Shown here in pieces: positions 37,520-48,855 of a stretch of 64,000 bases of DNA (positions within the stretch are counted from its first letter, which is position 1; each line of letters starts with the position of its first letter). This DNA comes from Paramarasmius palmivorus (Eukaryota > Basidiomycota > Agaricomycetes > Agaricales > Marasmiaceae): positions 1-64,000 of the forward strand of contig JAYKXP010000110.1 in the NCBI GenBank assembly GCA_037176845.1. Reading direction: 5' to 3'. The notes below the pieces were generated by a model. It was not told where the DNA came from. It saw only the letters and a list, made by a program, of their open reading frames with translations, and searched no databases. Position numbers and translations under genes: made by a program.

Positions 37520-39102
37520 AATACCACTTAGTTTCGGTGAAATCACCTAATACTATGACTGCTCTCAGTGTACAAAAGCACTCTACTGTGGCGTAGTTGT
37601 GCAAGTGTGGTTCGGCGTGATCAGAGTTGCCGCGCTTAGAGATATCTACTCAAGCTTGGTCTCAAGAGGGGTAAAATCACTTCTATTCGTCAAAGTTCTA
37701 GGAAAGTACACCTGTATAGATGCGTAATAGGGTCGTCCTTGCTTCTATAAGCTAGGAGATAAGGCGCCAAGGGCTATATGAAGCTGATCTTGGTTCGATC
37801 TAAACTGCCTCGAGTGATCTGACTCTCTCTAAGGTAAAACTACAGCACAACTGCCGGAAAACAGCCACCAAAACTGTCTTCTATAAAGCACGCAAGCAAG
37901 GAAGCTCAGCCACCAAAACCGAGGCCTTCTCTACGATGCTAAAGTGTAACCCAACTGGTTAAAACACTTCCAGAACGCCACCAAGACGAACTAGTATAAA
38001 GTTTCACTAATAGGAGAAGTGTAGAGCAATACACAAAGCCAACAACTTGGTCTTTATCGCGACCTGTCAAGTTCTTGTCTGCAGTAAGATCTCAACTAGT
38101 CTTCTCAATAAGGCTAGGGCCTGACTTGGGTAGAGTTCTGATTGGACAATAGCAATCTATTCGTACGATAACCACATACAACGTGTAACATGCAAGTGGG
38201 GGGCAGAATCCTCTGCGGTCCCCGTACATTTGGTGTCCTTTTTATACTGTCCAAGGTGAATAAACTGAATAATAGGTAATCTGAGTTGGAATAACTGCGG
38301 AACGAGACGGAAAAGAGATGAAACAGAGTCGGGAGAGAGATACAACAAGAAAATATACATATCAGGGAAATCTATAGGTCACAATGTCCATATATGACGC
38401 AAAATAGCGTGACAAGCGAGTGGTAACACTCTGTTTTAAGGTACAGGAGTTGAATCCTGGCCGACGGGTAGGCGTTTAGCCTTTATAAAATTTTCTTTTC
38501 CATGCACCAAGCACTTTTCCACCAATCAGAGGCCTGGCAGGGTCCTCCCGAGCTCCTCATCGCTCAACACCGTTCCTCCACATAACGCCGCCTCTAAATT
38601 TTCTTATCCACTCCATGTGGATGTGTTCCAATAAGGTATATCAGAGGGAATCTGCTTCCACCACCGTAACAACGGTTTGAACAGCTTTGCCTCTGCTCTG
38701 ATCAATAGGTTCCACTTCGGCTGACAGGTCTCTAGACCCTTGCCGTATCTGGCATCGGTGATTTCCGATCAGTTTCCCCCTCTGTCATCAGTCCCGAGTG
38801 ATGCCCGAGCCAGTATAACTCTTCTGGGTGTATGAAGGGGTAAATTAACTTGTAAGAATCCCTTTGGTGCATCCAGTAGGTGATCTAGGCATAGTCCGTA
38901 GTGAATTCACTTAAGGACCTTCTCCCTACAGTTTTCAGGAGGTGATTGTACTTCGACAACCACTGGTAGAAGTAAAAGTGGTGGCCAGATACCCATGTGG
39001 GGCGTACCATGTACCAGGATCCACTAATATAACCACCTAAAACACCTTCCGTCCAATGACTAGCTATTCAGGGCTCATACTAGTCCTTCTATAACCATTA
39101 TG
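37520..39102 (-). repeat. Long inverted repeat, right arm (about 1,583 bp)
   Basis: Mirror of 32876-34458. On the plus strand about 38400-38465 is tRNA-like. A-box-like GACAAGCGAGTGG is at 38411-38423. B-box-like GGAGTTGAATCC begins at 38446 and forms a CAGGA/TCCTG T-arm-like stem. This could be the head of a SINE or an internal pol III promoter carried by the element. Confidence 0.85.
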
Positions 39103-39234
39103 TGCAGCCTTAGAGGCTCCAGGAAGCCTTCACTCAGGCTATCTGCCAGTCAAATGGCATATGTCTCAGATGCCAATTACCAATACCCAATATAGGCTAG
39201 TCACAGGGTCTGTGCACGTCAAATAAATCCAAAA

Positions 39235-39312
39235 AGCCCCATGCAGAATTGAACAACTGACCTAATTCAATTAACAATGTCCGCGGCACTAACCACTTCA
39301 CCAAATGTCCGA
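39235..39312 (-). ncRNA. tRNA-Asn-like pseudogene or SINE head
   Basis: Read on the minus strand. An A-box-like TGGTGAAGTGGTTAGTGCC is followed by an anticodon-loop-like TTGTTAA (GTT would be Asn) and a B-box-like GTTCAATTC. A TTTTT run comes just downstream. The 5' and 3' ends do not pair into a good acceptor stem, so a working tRNA is unlikely. Confidence 0.3.
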
Positions 39313-39443
39313 TGTATGTATAGTATTATTAGAATATTATCATACAATGAAAGGTCTAATCAAATCAAGCGCCAATTTGTCCATGCAAAAAAAAGAATAT
39401 ACCAACGCAAACAGATGTAGGCTACAGAGAAAGACAAGGACAA

Positions 39444-40058
39444 CTAAAAGCCATCTCGCTCAGGATCCCACTCCTCTTCCCCAGCAGTCTCATCTCCATC
39501 AATAGCCATGCCCAAACCCTCGTCACCGTCGTCATCGTCAGCCTCGGAAACGCCTGGTGATCCAACCTGATCCTCCACGTCGTCCTCGTCCTCCTCACCT
39601 TCCTCTTCTACTTCCCCTAAATCCTCTTCCAATTCCTCTGCATGCTGCACCGCTTCTAGTGGCTTGTTCCACTCAGCTTCGAATGCCGCTCTCAGTTCTC
39701 TCTGTTGCACCGCCTGCGACAATGCATACGCCTGATAGCCTTCCCACGTAGACTCGTTGAAGCCGAGGTCGATCTCAGCCGCCGTTTCCCATTCTGTCGC
39801 TCTCCATTCTAGGTATTCCACAGTACGACGCATCTCCTCGTGAATCAACGCCACCTCCTCAGCTGCACGATGGGCTCGAGCGCGGCTCTTGCACCATTCA
39901 GATCGCAGTACCTCATTCTCATTTTCATCTGTGCCGTCCTCCACGTCGATGCTACCGCCGGCAAGCCAAATCCAAGACAGCTCTTTCCGAGTTTCCCCAG
40001 TCCCGTGTTTGCTGCGATGTTCCCACTGCTGGCCAGTCGCCCTGCCGCCCTTTTTCAA
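39444..40058 (-). pseudogene. KDZ transposase C-terminal remnant
   Basis: 204 codons open. The phrases ELSWIWLAGG, LRSEWCKSRARAHRAAEEVALIHEEMRRTVEYLEWRATEW and ALSQAVQQRELRAAFEAEW match, from memory, the C-terminal helical region that ends many Agaricomycete KDZ transposases. An acidic tail (EEEGEEDEDD...) follows. The catalytic domain is absent upstream: 40059-40440 is AT-rich and non-coding. This is the region that the KDZ gene at 50.9-63.3 kb lacks, but here it is on the opposite strand. Confidence 0.6.
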
Positions 40059-40440
40059 TTAAATACCGACAATCCTCGGACACTGTTTTTGCATTAAACA
40101 TCGAAGTATCTACGTACATAGCCCTTTGTAAAAATGAACAAGGTAATAGTACGTAGCCTTAAATGCAGCTAGAATCCACGAATCCACCACTCAAAATCGC
40201 ACGCGTTTTTAAAAGAGCATTTAAAAATGTTTTCAAAATGTGAAGGAAGTCAAACGATCTATATTCAAATCAAAATAGATGATACAGCAGGTTTTTAAAA
40301 AACATTTTCAAAAACATTTTCAAAAATATACCGGTAGAGAAAGAGTAGCATAGCCAAGAACGAATTAACAGGTAGGTAGAATAGAGGTGAAATGATGTTG
40401 AAGAACTAATGCAGGATAATTACCATACCAGTCTCTATTG
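40059..40440. other. AT-rich intergenic stretch
   Basis: Contains short direct repeats of ACATTTTCAAAA (40307-40330) and related A/T-rich runs. No gene. Confidence 0.4.
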
Positions 40441-43400
40441 CTAATCCCCTCGCCTAGCCTTCTTGAAGGGACGCTTGCCAAGTTCCTGAGTGGAAGGCCC
40501 GGAATCTGAGCGCTTTCGTTGAGAGGATTTTGGCTTCTGGACTCGCATTGATGGAGGCGCAGTACTTGTAGGCCATACTCGACTGCTGGGAGGTTTCTGG
40601 CTTGATGGAGGCGGCAATGGCTGAGGATTCTCCCGCTCCCATTTTATAATGGACTCCAGCACCCATAACACATCCTCTGCAAGCTCTCTCCAATCAGCAG
40701 AGCCCCCCTCCTTCTCCTCGTGAAGATACCACCAACGAAGGCCGACTATTGGAAGCAGAAGCCCGTTCTGACCAGGGAACCGAAGCCCATTCCAATCACC
40801 AGCCTGGGCCCTTGACATTCGCTTCTCCCCTATCCTTTCTCTCCATTCCGGGTTTAGAATTCTCCACCAGCTCCATAAACCATCAGAGAATTCCTGGAGA
40901 GGAGGAAAAGGCAAAGGCATTTCGACCTTCCTTCCTTCCTTGAACCACCTCTTGAAGATCAAAGGCCTTTCTTGTCCTGGGAGTCTCTGGTGATGGATGT
41001 TCGTGAAGGAATAAACGGACTGCAGGTCAATGAATTGGTGGATGATATGCTGCCATACGGGCTGCTGGACCATGCTCTCACTTGATGTGAGAACTGCAAG
41101 AGCCTCGCTGGCCCACTCACCCTGGTCTCCGTCTGGAACCATCTTCAGAGCAGCAAGAATGAGCGGCGGCAGCTCTGCAGCATCTTGCTCATCATCTATG
41201 TCCATGGGGTGCAGACTAGGTGGCCGGGGTGTAAGGGAATTGTCGGCGGTACCGTGACGTAGCGTGTGTGAGCTGACATCTGCAACACCAGATAGTGGTT
41301 GAGGACTAGGAGAAGGCGGTGGTTGAAGACTAGGAGAAGGCGGTGGTTGAAGGCTGGGAGACGGTGGTGATTGAAGACCAGGAGACAGCGGTATACCTAA
41401 ACCAGCATTGTAGCCATCGTGAAGAGCTGCTATACTGACGGAATCATCTTGGAATAGGTCCTGTGGGTCGCTGGGATTGAAAGACAAGATGGTGACTGGG
41501 GAATGGGGTGCTGTCGTTCCCTGAGGAGAAGCTGGCTGCTCTCCGTTCTTGTCTTGGCCATCTCCTTCTCCACTTTCATCGCCCCCACTTTCATCGCCTT
41601 CATCTTCTTCGCTACTTTCCACGAGCCTCTTCTTCAGCCGGGCGCTCATCTTCTTGGGCTTAGAGGGTATCTTGGTGGGCTGAGGTCGCTCCTTCGGCTT
41701 TGGGGGATTAGCAGGGTCACGGTTAGGCCCTCCTTCTGGTGTAGTAACATGTTCTATTGGGATAGGCATCAGCTAAAGAAATAAAACAATACTGAAAGAA
41801 GAGAACTGACCCTTTTCAGCCAAGATGATGGATTGAGGTAAGAGGTGTGTAGACGTAGACACAGATGGATCCTGCGTCCCAGATTGAGCCTGAGGAGTTC
41901 CAGCCGTAGGTACTGATGATGGCTGTAAAAGAGGAATATCCGTCGTTGCTGGACTCGGAATTGATGGGCCGGCTGTGCCGGATACATGATCTGCAACGTG
42001 CGATCAACGTGGTGATCAGCCGTTTTGTTGATCAACAAACCTTTGCTTCGTTCCTTTTCCTTCGCTTTCCCTTTCGCCTTACTTTTCTTCTTTTTCTCCT
42101 TCCTCCCATCCTCACCCTTCTTTGATGAGCTCTCCTTTGGCTGGTCCTCTGGAGGGGTCTTGGGCTTAGCATTCTCGGCGCCAGAACACGACTCAAGAAA
42201 CGAGAAGAAACATTTCGTGGCCTTTTTGACTCTCTCGCGGTCGTGCTTGTCCCAGGTCTTCCCAGCTTTATTTGTTCCTGCATGTACACTGACATATGGT
42301 TACTAGGGTCGTTCATACAGGAAGCTTTGCAACTACTCACGATTCAATGGTGTATTTCTCCCCTGCCTGAGTAGGAGGCTTTCCGAAGAACACTGAGACA
42401 TGCATGCCCGATGCTGCCGAAACTTCATCTGCCCACGTTTGCGTAATTGGGACCATGTTTTCTTGCCTTCTGTAAGGGCTAGTTAGCATACGAATGCAGC
42501 TACAAGAAGGCTGGTGCTTACAGCTCAATCAGCTCCCTGGGATCCTGTGCAGCAGTAGCAATAGCGGCCTTGGTATTCTTGCTTGCACTTTCCTTGGTCT
42601 TCTTCGCATTGTAAGCCTCCTCATTCGCTGCTTTAATCTTCTCACAAAGCTCTTTAGGCTCGCTATCGAAAAGCTCCTTAGCTACAGCGCAACGAAGAGC
42701 TATGGCATGTGTGTCCAGCGCATTTCTCTTCTGTCGACTGCCCAGGTCATCCCAGTTCTCCATCAGATACCCCACATCCATCTGTACATCAGCTTCTCCA
42801 TCCTCTTCGTCACTGGAGTCATCGTCTTCCGAGTCGGCGCCCAAGTCTTCAAGAAACCGCTTGTTGAACTCAGCTTCAATCTTCGAAACATGGTCGGGAT
42901 GGGACATGTAGCACTTGTATGGAGGAATGCGAACGGTTCGCTGCTGAGGCTTCGAAAGCTTCTCTTTAATCCAAGGCTGCCATGCTACCGCCTTCTTGTT
43001 GTCCTTCCTATGGTTATAGAACCAATTTCTCGACTTCTGTAAGCCCAATGTCAGCGACGTGAGCTTAGCTAATTGACGTGTCATACAGCATACCCTCTCT
43101 AGTTCCTCCCATGTCAAGTCCTCGATGGCTTTCTTCACGGGCAGCTTCTTGCCATCATCACCTTCACCAACTTTGTCGGCATCGTTGGCATCACCAGCAT
43201 TGCCACCGTCATCGACCTGGGCAGCATCATCACCTTTGTCGCCGCCATCGAGACCTGTGTGGTTACTGGGAGCCGTAGAACCTGACGCCTGGGGCGGCGT
43301 ATTGTCTTGAACGCTGCCAGCAGATGCCAGCAATGACTGGGATGGTGAAGATGCAGCCTGCTCGACGCCTCCAAGCTCCAGTGAAATGGCAGCAGAGGTA

Positions 43401-43819
43401 GCCGAGGCTGCACTGGCCAGGCTTTTCATATACTTTGGAAACTGCCTGAAGAATGCAGCGAAGAACTGCACCCAAAACCCGTCTCTGTTACCGTCCGTTT
43501 CGGCATAGGTGGGGAGCCAGCTCTCGAAGAAAGCAAGCTCTGCATCAGGCCAATCTGACTTTCGACCTCGCTTCTTTATCACCTGCTGAAGAACGTCGTC
43601 GCCCAGCGTCTGCTGGCCTTCCTGCAGCACCTGAACATCCTTGGACGCCTGGGCATCCTTTGACACCTGCTGAGCAGCACTGTCAGAGACGTTTCGTTTC
43701 GTTTTGGCCTTGTGGCTCCTCTTGACAGCTTCTACGCTAGCAGTGCGGCCACGAGAAGACTTTCGAGAGGTCGCTGGCAGCTCGGCGTGCTTCTTGCCCT
43801 TTGATGCAGTTCTGCCCAT
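40441..43819 (-). CDS. Large protein of unknown function, KDZ/TET neighbour (1,036 aa)
   Basis: Six exons join without a break: 43819-43094, 43036-42522, 42469-42341, 42288-42041, 41990-41811 and 41753-40441. Introns are 50-57 bp and GT-AG; the summed coding length is 3,111 nt. The N-terminus is basic and Ser-rich. Residues 88-130 (SDWPDAELAFFESWLPTYAE...FFRQFPKY) form a module I have seen at the start of many mushroom proteins near DNA transposons. Residues about 240-330 hold WFYNHRK and a helical, charged segment. Lys-rich and Pro/Ser repeats (SPSLQPPP, three units) follow. Residues about 585-760 form a conserved Trp-rich domain (PVWQHIIHQFIDLQ..., LWSWWRILNPEWR..., GLRFPGQNG). The role is unknown. 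Adjacency to a TET/JBP gene and a KDZ remnant on the same strand suggests it travels with such elements (inference). Confidence 0.75.
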
Positions 43820-44105
43820 GATGGTTGAGTTGGGATGAGCTGTAAGATAGCAAGCTTGGATTGAGATATGGGATGAGACGTGGCAGCTACGGTTCAGGTA
43901 TTCAGAGATGGTGGTTCCGGGATGGTGGTTCCGGTCTGGGATACGGAAGGCGGCCTACTTTGCCTCAGACAATTTCGGCTAGGTATATTCTTTATGGGGG
44001 TAGAAGGAGTAGTTTTGTACAAATCAAATCCACAGTTTTGTAAAAAGAGCTGGCTCTCGAATGTAAAGTAGATTAAATAAACTATGTAGCTTTAATTAAA
44101 ACATC
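43820..44105. other. Intergenic between the 1,036-aa gene and the TET/JBP-like gene
   Basis: 286 bp containing a GGTGGTTCCGG direct duplication near 43910-43935. Serves as promoter region of the downstream minus-strand gene and 3' flank of the other (inference). Confidence 0.3.
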
Positions 44106-46022
44106 CTATATTCTCCGTTTTTTAGCTGGACGCTCATCTTCTGACTCTGAGACTTCTGAGAGGTCACTTTCACCATCGAGCACAATGCCCTGGTAGTCTC
44201 CCCGCTCTATCTCATACCATTTAGTATACATCCTGACTTCCTCCTTCCACCTGGCTGCCCTGTCTACAGCCCACCTCTTCATGCCATCCTCATCAAGGCT
44301 GGCCAGGAGCTCCTCCTCCGTTATGAACCCATTATAAACCCATCGAAATAGGCCACCGGCAGAGAACTCTACGATAGAGTAGCGTTGCTCTCCTGGTTGA
44401 ACTGGTGTGTTGGAGTGCGTTATGGTTGCAGATGGGAACAAAACGCTGCACCCAGGGGGGAACCTAATTCGAAGACCGACGTTCCAAAAGACAAGATGGC
44501 CGCCTTTATCTGGGTTATAATCCCCTATTGCGGTTACGCAGCACCATCCAGGCACCCAGTTTTCTAGATCGGTATGAGGCAGAGTACAGACTGCCGCAAC
44601 CTGGCTAAGGCCAGCAGAGTTGATGCATCGAGCAGCCCAGTAACCGCCTTCTGGGCTAGGGTGAGAGGGGTATTCGAGCCCTGGAATACGCAGGGCAAGC
44701 TCCTTCATTACCCTTCTGCTTTCAGTAGCTAATCGGTTGGCGTACGTCGCGTATAGGCCTGGTAAACATAAGCATGCAGCTACCGAACAAAAGGCAGTGG
44801 GTTACTCACGACCAGTGTGGCCTACAAGCCTACCTAGATAGCTGCTTGTTGAAAATGCCTTGATGGCGGCCTGGTTCGTGATTCCACGAATAGCAATGTT
44901 CCCGGGACGTGGCTGGCCACCTCCATGAGAAACGCCTTCATTGCGAGGGCCATAGCCTCCACCAGACCTCCTATTGCCCATATCTTTCTTGCTGAAGGCC
45001 GAGTTCCTGTCGTAGTCTCCAAGTTCCTTCATAAGGCCACGGTTGAGTTCCTCCCAGTCCTTTGCACTAGGTGGAGGAGCGCCAAGAACGGCCCAGATGC
45101 GATCTAAAGCATCCAATAACACAACCGTTACCCTGTGGAGGTTGCGCGTTAGCGAAAGAAGCGGCTGCCAAAAAGTGAGCGCTTACTTTCCATTCCAATC
45201 AAAATCTTTCAGCTTTGATTCAGGGAACCGCTGTGCCTTCGGAAGCTCTCTTTTGCCGATCCATGCGGGGTCAGAAGCGGGCAGGCTTATGGCGTTGAAC
45301 CCACGGATAGAAACAGGCTCGGAGGATTGAGCCACGTTCACAACGTGTGGGCTAATCTCGTTCCGAGCATCGCGAGCCTTTGCTTTATCTCGACGCCTGG
45401 AACGAGCTAGCTCAGTCTTTCTTAAACTTCGAGCCTGCCTGGCATTTAGCTTCTTGCCTGGCTTTCCGGGAGACGCCCTGTATCGTGACCTTTTCGGCGC
45501 CTTCTTCAAGGGCTTTGGTGAGGGAGAGCGCGGTAGAGCTGAGGAAATACGGGAGGCAGAAGAAGGAATGGGTGAAGGAGCCGGTGGTGTCATGATACGC
45601 GAAGGCGGTTGCTGGGACGAAGAGGCCGGTCTTAGCAGGCTTGGTGATGAAGGACCAGGCGAGTGAGACCCGTTTCTCGAGTGACGTGAAGAGCTAGCAC
45701 CTGCGAGCCTGCCTTGAACGGCTTCACGAAGCTTTTCATGAAGCTGAGGCACTGATGCAGCATCTACCACTTCGTAATCAAGTTCTAGCACATCTTCCGG
45801 TAGCTGCCCATTGTTCGCCATATAAACGCCGCGCTCGCTATTTTGACGCAGCGCATCCTCGATGTTATAGCCGGGGAATCGAAGAACCTGTAAGCCTAGG
45901 TCCTAACACGTTAGCCTAAGAAAAACAAAACATACCACGAAGGAAAGCAGGCTTCGGTTGGAAAACACCTGCTCAATGCAGAGCCAACGCCATCCGCTAC
46001 CATCTCCCCAACTTTCAACGCG
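44106..46022 (-). CDS. TET/JBP-type 2-oxoglutarate/Fe(II) dioxygenase
   Basis: Core model: 45821-45187, 45132-44810 and 44758-44106 (introns 54 and 51 bp), 536 aa from the ATG at 45821. The frame stays open upstream to a splice acceptor at 45887, and a further 29-codon exon fits at 46022-45936. The true start is therefore probably farther upstream; an ATG at 46319 with a donor at 46274 could be exon 1, but I could not phase it. After a basic disordered region comes GVSHGGGQPRPGN, a signature I associate with fungal TET/JBP enzymes. The catalytic double-stranded beta-helix follows: HTD (His381, Asp383), GGHLVFW, distal His434 in TITHSN, and 2OG-binding Arg445. All four key residues are present, so it may be active. 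TET/JBP enzymes oxidise 5-methylcytosine or thymine; the substrate here is unproven. Confidence 0.8.
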
Positions 46023-46532
46023 CTACACTGCGACTATCACTGCGAGCCGGTCTGTGGAAGGACTTGCGCGTCGAGTTGTAGCATTCGCAGGTAGGATGGC
46101 ATCAAAAGTTTTTTGGGGGCTACACTGCTGCCATTACCACAGGCCGGTCTGATGAGGGACTTGCGCACTGGGTCGTAGCATGAGCAGGCAGCGCGTGGTT
46201 TCAACGGCAGAAAGTGCCAGGTAACAGGCCGAGATAAAGAAAAAGAAGGAAGAAAGATGGGGGGAAGACATACCTTGATCGTCTTTGGTGACGCCGTCTT
46301 CTTGAGAAGTCGATGCCATCGCCAATATTCAAGCGCTGGCAGGTTGGGAAGGTGGGCAGAGGAAAGAGAAGAGCCGCGTTAACGAAATCGTGGCAGATTC
46401 GACAACGTGATCGCTTACCGTTGGACCCATTCCATACCTTTCCGCTGCCAGGCCCCCTGCCACCACCCAGCGTCTCGTCATCACCTTGGACCTGCCTTCT
46501 TGCCTTCCTAGTCACTGCACTCCTTCTCTCTA

Positions 46533-47441
46533 ATGCCCAATCACAACCCCGACGTCGACATGTCCGATGCCGACGAGTCCAGTTTCGATTACAACCACCT
46601 CCCCCAAAGCCCTCAATCTAACAAATCCCTCAATGACGCCTATGAAACCGTAACGGACGGCGATGCTTCAAACAGCAGCCGTGACGGATCTAGCGACGAT
46701 GGGAGGAGCTCCCCAGATAGCGACCGCAAAATGTCTTCTGTTGGCAACGACGAAGCCTCTTCTGACATCGTTGGCAGAAAGGAAGGGAGCGTATCTTCAG
46801 GTATCGAGGTCGGCGAAAAGGAAGGGGACGCCTCGTCTGACATCGAGGTTGATGGAAAGCAAGGGAATGCTTCATCTGACATTGAGGTTGATGGAAAGCA
46901 AGAAGATGGGTCTTCTGATATACAAATTGCTGATATTGATGAAAGGACCGGCGATTTTTCTGACCCTGAGGTCGAATTCGTCAAAGCATCTAAGAAGAGC
47001 TATGATTCCGAGGAAGATGGCATTGAGATGCTGTCTTTCAAACTCAATGGGTGAGCTGCAACACTTTATATCCCGGATATCGAGTTCTGAAACCGTATCT
47101 ATAGCGAATCCACCATACGTTCTCCGACGCAGTTCAAAGGATTTGCTCGCAGGTTCAGGTGCGCTCGTCCAGGTCCTTCCACGATGCCTGCTGCCAGTGT
47201 TTCTTCAACCTCAGTCCCCAACGCCTCTGCCTTAGCTTCCTCCAGTAGCCCATCCAACGTACGTGAGGTGCTTTGATGCTTGACGATGATGTTCTTATTT
47301 TAGACGCAGAAACGCATTCTTGGTGCTGGGCTGGCTTTGTCGGGTCTTGCATCGTCGACAACTGCTACGCTAGTCCCTGGAAATGCTTTGGACATGTACG
47401 TTGGGGAGTACGAGTCGGACTCGGATTTTCTTACTGGCTGA
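46533..47441 (+). CDS. Acidic hypothetical protein with short repeats (paralogue 1)
   Basis: Three exons, 46533-47050, 47105-47258 and 47304-47441, give 269 aa in frame. The N-terminal half is Asp/Glu/Ser-rich. It contains four degenerate units of about 20 residues built on ASSDIEVDGKQG (residues about 70-130). The end of exon 1, EDGIEMLSFKLNG, followed after the intron by ESTIRSPTQF, closely resembles the neighbour at 47800. The C-terminus is Ser/Ala-rich and ends YVGEYESDSDFLTG. No known domain. Probably disordered and nuclear (inference from composition). Confidence 0.6.
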
Positions 47442-47799
47442 GGAGGTGAATTAGCATAGCTATTACGAACGCCATCGTTATGCCTACCTAGTATAGGCTG
47501 TATAGCCCGTTGATCTTGCTACTACGTTTTTTGCTTCGTGTTTTTTTCGTCGATTTTTCGTGCGTCTTTCCAAGGGATTGGGCTCCAGAGATCAATGATT
47601 GTTGAGGGGTTAAAAGGAGAGTGAGTGGGAGACGAGTGCACTAGGCATCTAATAGCAGCGAAAGAAGGAAAATCGCAGCTCAGGACGAGGCTGCAATTAT
47701 GATCCAGATGAAGAACGACGACGGGCGCTTAAATCATCGTCGCGGGAATACCTTCCCTTTTCCACGCTGCACTCTTGCTTCTTACCTTCACCTTCAAGA

Positions 47800-48534
47800 A
47801 TGTGTTCTGATAATGACTTTGATGGCATTGAGCTGTCAGGGTTCAAGCTTCACGGGTAAGTGTATAGTTTCTCATCTGATGCAGCTTGTTGACTATTAAT
47901 GTTGCCAGCGAAACTCAGACAAGGTCGCCTGAAGAGCTGAGAAAGTATCTCTTTCTTCGGGTGGGTTTTCACCTCGAAGTTTTCACTCATGTCGTTGATA
48001 AAGTATCTAATTAGACTGGCCATGGTCATGGTCTGGTCCCAATTGCAGCTGTCTATCCTTTCACGAGGGCTAGGCAACGTCAGTTACCTTTACCAGCATC
48101 TCAAGCCATTCCCGAAGAAACAAGCGAGGCAACGAGTTCAAGCGATGTCCAGGAGCAGCTCCCTGAACCCACTCAGACCCAGAGCTCAGAGAACGACATC
48201 TTGCTGGCATCTTCTTCCACCATGTCCTCCGAGCCTTTCGATTCAACTCAGGAACGGAGTGAATGCTCTCAGTCCATCAAACATGGAGTAGGCTTAGGCA
48301 GTGACGACGGTTTTATGTGTATCTCTCAGTATAGGGTAAGCATCTAGCCACATCTGTGACCGTTCAGGTTCTAATCTACAATGCAAGGGCCGCTACATAC
48401 GTCCGAAAACATCACCGACTCCCTATACTCGCAGCCTTGACTTTGGTCCAGAAAGCAGTGTTTCTGACCTCGGCACGGCTTCTGGTCAGGGACTTGCTCA
48501 AGACCACACGTCTTTGGTGAGCTCAGAAGATTAA
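47800..48534 (+). CDS. Acidic hypothetical protein (paralogue 2)
   Basis: Four exons, 47800-47855, 47909-47960, 48015-48335 and 48388-48534, give 191 aa with phases intact; introns are 52-54 bp. The start MCSDNDFDGIELSGFKLHG, intron, then ETQTRSPEEL matches the middle of the gene at 46533, including the intron position and phase (after GG of a Gly codon). It therefore looks like a shortened paralogue lacking the acidic repeat region. The remainder is Ser/Thr/Gln-rich. Function unknown. Confidence 0.55.
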
Positions 48535-48855
48535 CGATATGGCTATTGGTAGCCTTTTTACAGTGTTTTTGAATGCTCGTTTCTTGATTCTGAGTCCCAG
48601 TCACATACCATTGCCCATTGTGTTACTACTATTTACGCTACGCTTCGCATGTTCAAGTTCTACCTACGCCTCTTCAGCTAGCTCAGCTTCCGTGTTGCCT
48701 CATAGCGTCCCAGCCAAACATTACGTATCACCTCGTATACAAACACCGCTAAGTAATTCAACCATGCGTCTTTGATTTATTCCGCCACGCCTTACCTCTG
48801 TTTCGTATATCCAACCTCTTAGCGCAAAAATCCTCATCGACGTTGCTCAAGCCGA

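Noticed and set aside
42494..43042. 182-codon plus-strand open stretch
   Set aside because: Antisense to exons of the 1,036-aa gene, whose six exons join in frame.
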